Assembly (NCBI GenBank): GCA_030621515.1
Contig: JAUXHN010000021.1
Span: 1-35,901, forward strand
Direction of reading: 5' to 3'
Source of the DNA: Deltaproteobacteria bacterium
GTDB taxonomy: Bacteria; Myxococcota_A; Polyangia; JAAYKL01
DNA length: 35,901 nucleotides
Shown: one piece after another, positions 34,903 to 35,901 of the stretch
How positions within the stretch are numbered: the first letter of the stretch is position 1
Layout of the letters: each line of letters opens with the position of its first letter
Position numbers and translations under genes: made by a program
Notes under the pieces: model-generated
Told to the model about the DNA's origin: nothing
The model's input: only the letters and a program-made list of their open reading frames with translations
Databases searched by the model: none

Positions 34903-35901
34903 CGAAAGTCCACCCCCGAAACGCCGTCGAACTTGTCTAGATCCTGAAGCAGGTCGTCGCTCGGAGCAAGCCTGAACTGCTCCGGAAGATCAATAGTCGT
35001 GACCGATTTGCCGGAAATGGTCACCTCGATGTACGCATCGCATCGTCCCGGGTGTTTTTCGAGCAGTTTCTTCAGGGCCTCCATGGTGACGGCCTGAAAA
35101 ACGGTGCCGTCTATCTTGAGGTGCACTTCCTTCGTCAGCCTGGCCCGCACGTCAACAAGCGGAACGGCCTCGGTCAGCAGGATCTTCAACTCCTCACCCT
35201 CGTCGCGCTCCTCAAACCTCAGCGTGCCCTTAATCAGCAGGGGATCATCCGACTGCAAGACATCGGAAAACTCCTCGAGATGTTTGGAATAGACTATCAG
35301 ATCCACTCGACCGAACAGATCTTCCACGGCGCCGATCCCTATTCGCTTGCCCGTCTTGGTCTTTCGCTCCTCATAGTCCACTATGATCCCGGCGATCGAC
35401 ACCTCGTCACGATCCTTTCGTCTGCTCAAGTTTGAGGTGTTGCAACCGGTCAGGCGTGACGCCTCCGCCGCGTATCTATTCATGGGATGTCCCGACATGA
35501 AGAAGCCAAGGGACTCCTTCTCGTGAAACAGGATCTCGCGTTCGTTCCACTCCCTGCATTCGCCGTAGCGCGCGCTGCTTGCAAGATCATCCCACTCCTT
35601 GCCATCTTCTATTCTGGGCGCGAGCGCGCCGAAGAAATCGATCTGCCCGGCCTCCCTGTCTCTCTGAGCCGTCCGACCACGCTCTATTGCGCTGTCCAGC
35701 GCCCCAAACACCTGCCCGCGATTCACCCCCTTGCCAAGAGTGCAAAAATCGAACGCTCCGGACTTGATAAGCGACTCGATCACGCCCCTGTTGACCTTGC
35801 CCAGATCCACGCGCATCGTCAGATCGAAGACATCCTTGAACGGGCCGTCTTCCCTGGCCTCGATGATCACCTTGAGGGCGGATGCACCCACTCCCTTGAT
35901 C
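34899..35901 (-). CDS. dnaE: DNA polymerase III subunit alpha, C-terminal part (5' end outside window)
   Basis: IKGVGASALKVIIEAREDGPFKDVFDLTMRVDLGKVNRGVIESLIKSGAFD..., FHEKESLGFFMSGHPMNRY, then OB-fold VSIAGIIVDYEERKTKTGKRIGIGAVEDLFGRVDLIVYSK. Confidence 0.92.
   Translation of the reverse strand, partial: IKGVGASALKVIIEAREDGPFKDVFDLTMRVDLGKVNRGVIESLIKSGAFDFCTLGKGVNRGQVFGALDSAIERGRTAQRDREAGQIDFFGALAPRIEDGKEWDDLASSARYGECREWNEREILFHEKESLGFFMSGHPMNRYAAEASRLTGCNTSNLSRRKDRDEVSIAGIIVDYEERKTKTGKRIGIGAVEDLFGRVDLIVYSKHLEEFSDVLQSDDPLLIKGTLRFEERDEGEELKILLTEAVPLVDVRARLTKEVHLKIDGTVFQAVTMEALKKLLEKHPGRCDAYIEVTISGKSVTTIDLPEQFRLAPSDDLLQDLDKFDGVSGVDFR

Noticed and set aside
1-35901. Mobile element, prophage, tRNA-adjacent island, toxin-antitoxin or defence system
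   Set aside because: No transposase, integrase, phage structural gene, terminal repeats, tRNA or defence-domain ORF was recognised.

Overview
The window is a high-GC, densely packed bacterial chromosomal segment of about 36 kb. No rRNA, tRNA, CRISPR array, IS element or phage signature was seen. I support 26 protein-coding genes, truncated at both edges (mtnA at the left, dnaE at the right). The theme is cell-surface polysaccharide or envelope polymer biosynthesis. It includes a Wza-like export lipoprotein, a Wzc/BY-kinase with a Tyr-rich tail, a CpsB-type PHP phosphatase, a CapA enzyme plus a CapA-like protein lacking the metal/active-site motifs, an MBOAT + SGNH O-acylation pair, a GT2 glycosyltransferase, a His-for-Lys DegT-fold sugar dehydratase next to a GDP-fucose/colitose synthase-like enzyme, and a flippase-like/'sulfatase' fusion. 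The best candidate for an undescribed system is a recurring two-component cassette. Each cassette pairs a ~810-840 aa multi-TM YfhO/PTPS_related (GT-C-like) protein with a ~130 aa single-TM Fn3-like protein. There are three copies of each, in two loci, joined by stop/start overlaps or a 2-bp gap. Other notable items are a lipoprotein pyroglutamyl-peptidase-like protein, a 53-bp promoter/operator repeat upstream of two genes, a three-hairpin array in the only roomy convergent gap, and a run of convergent gene pairs with almost no intergenic space. All family calls are by eye from motifs; no database search was run.
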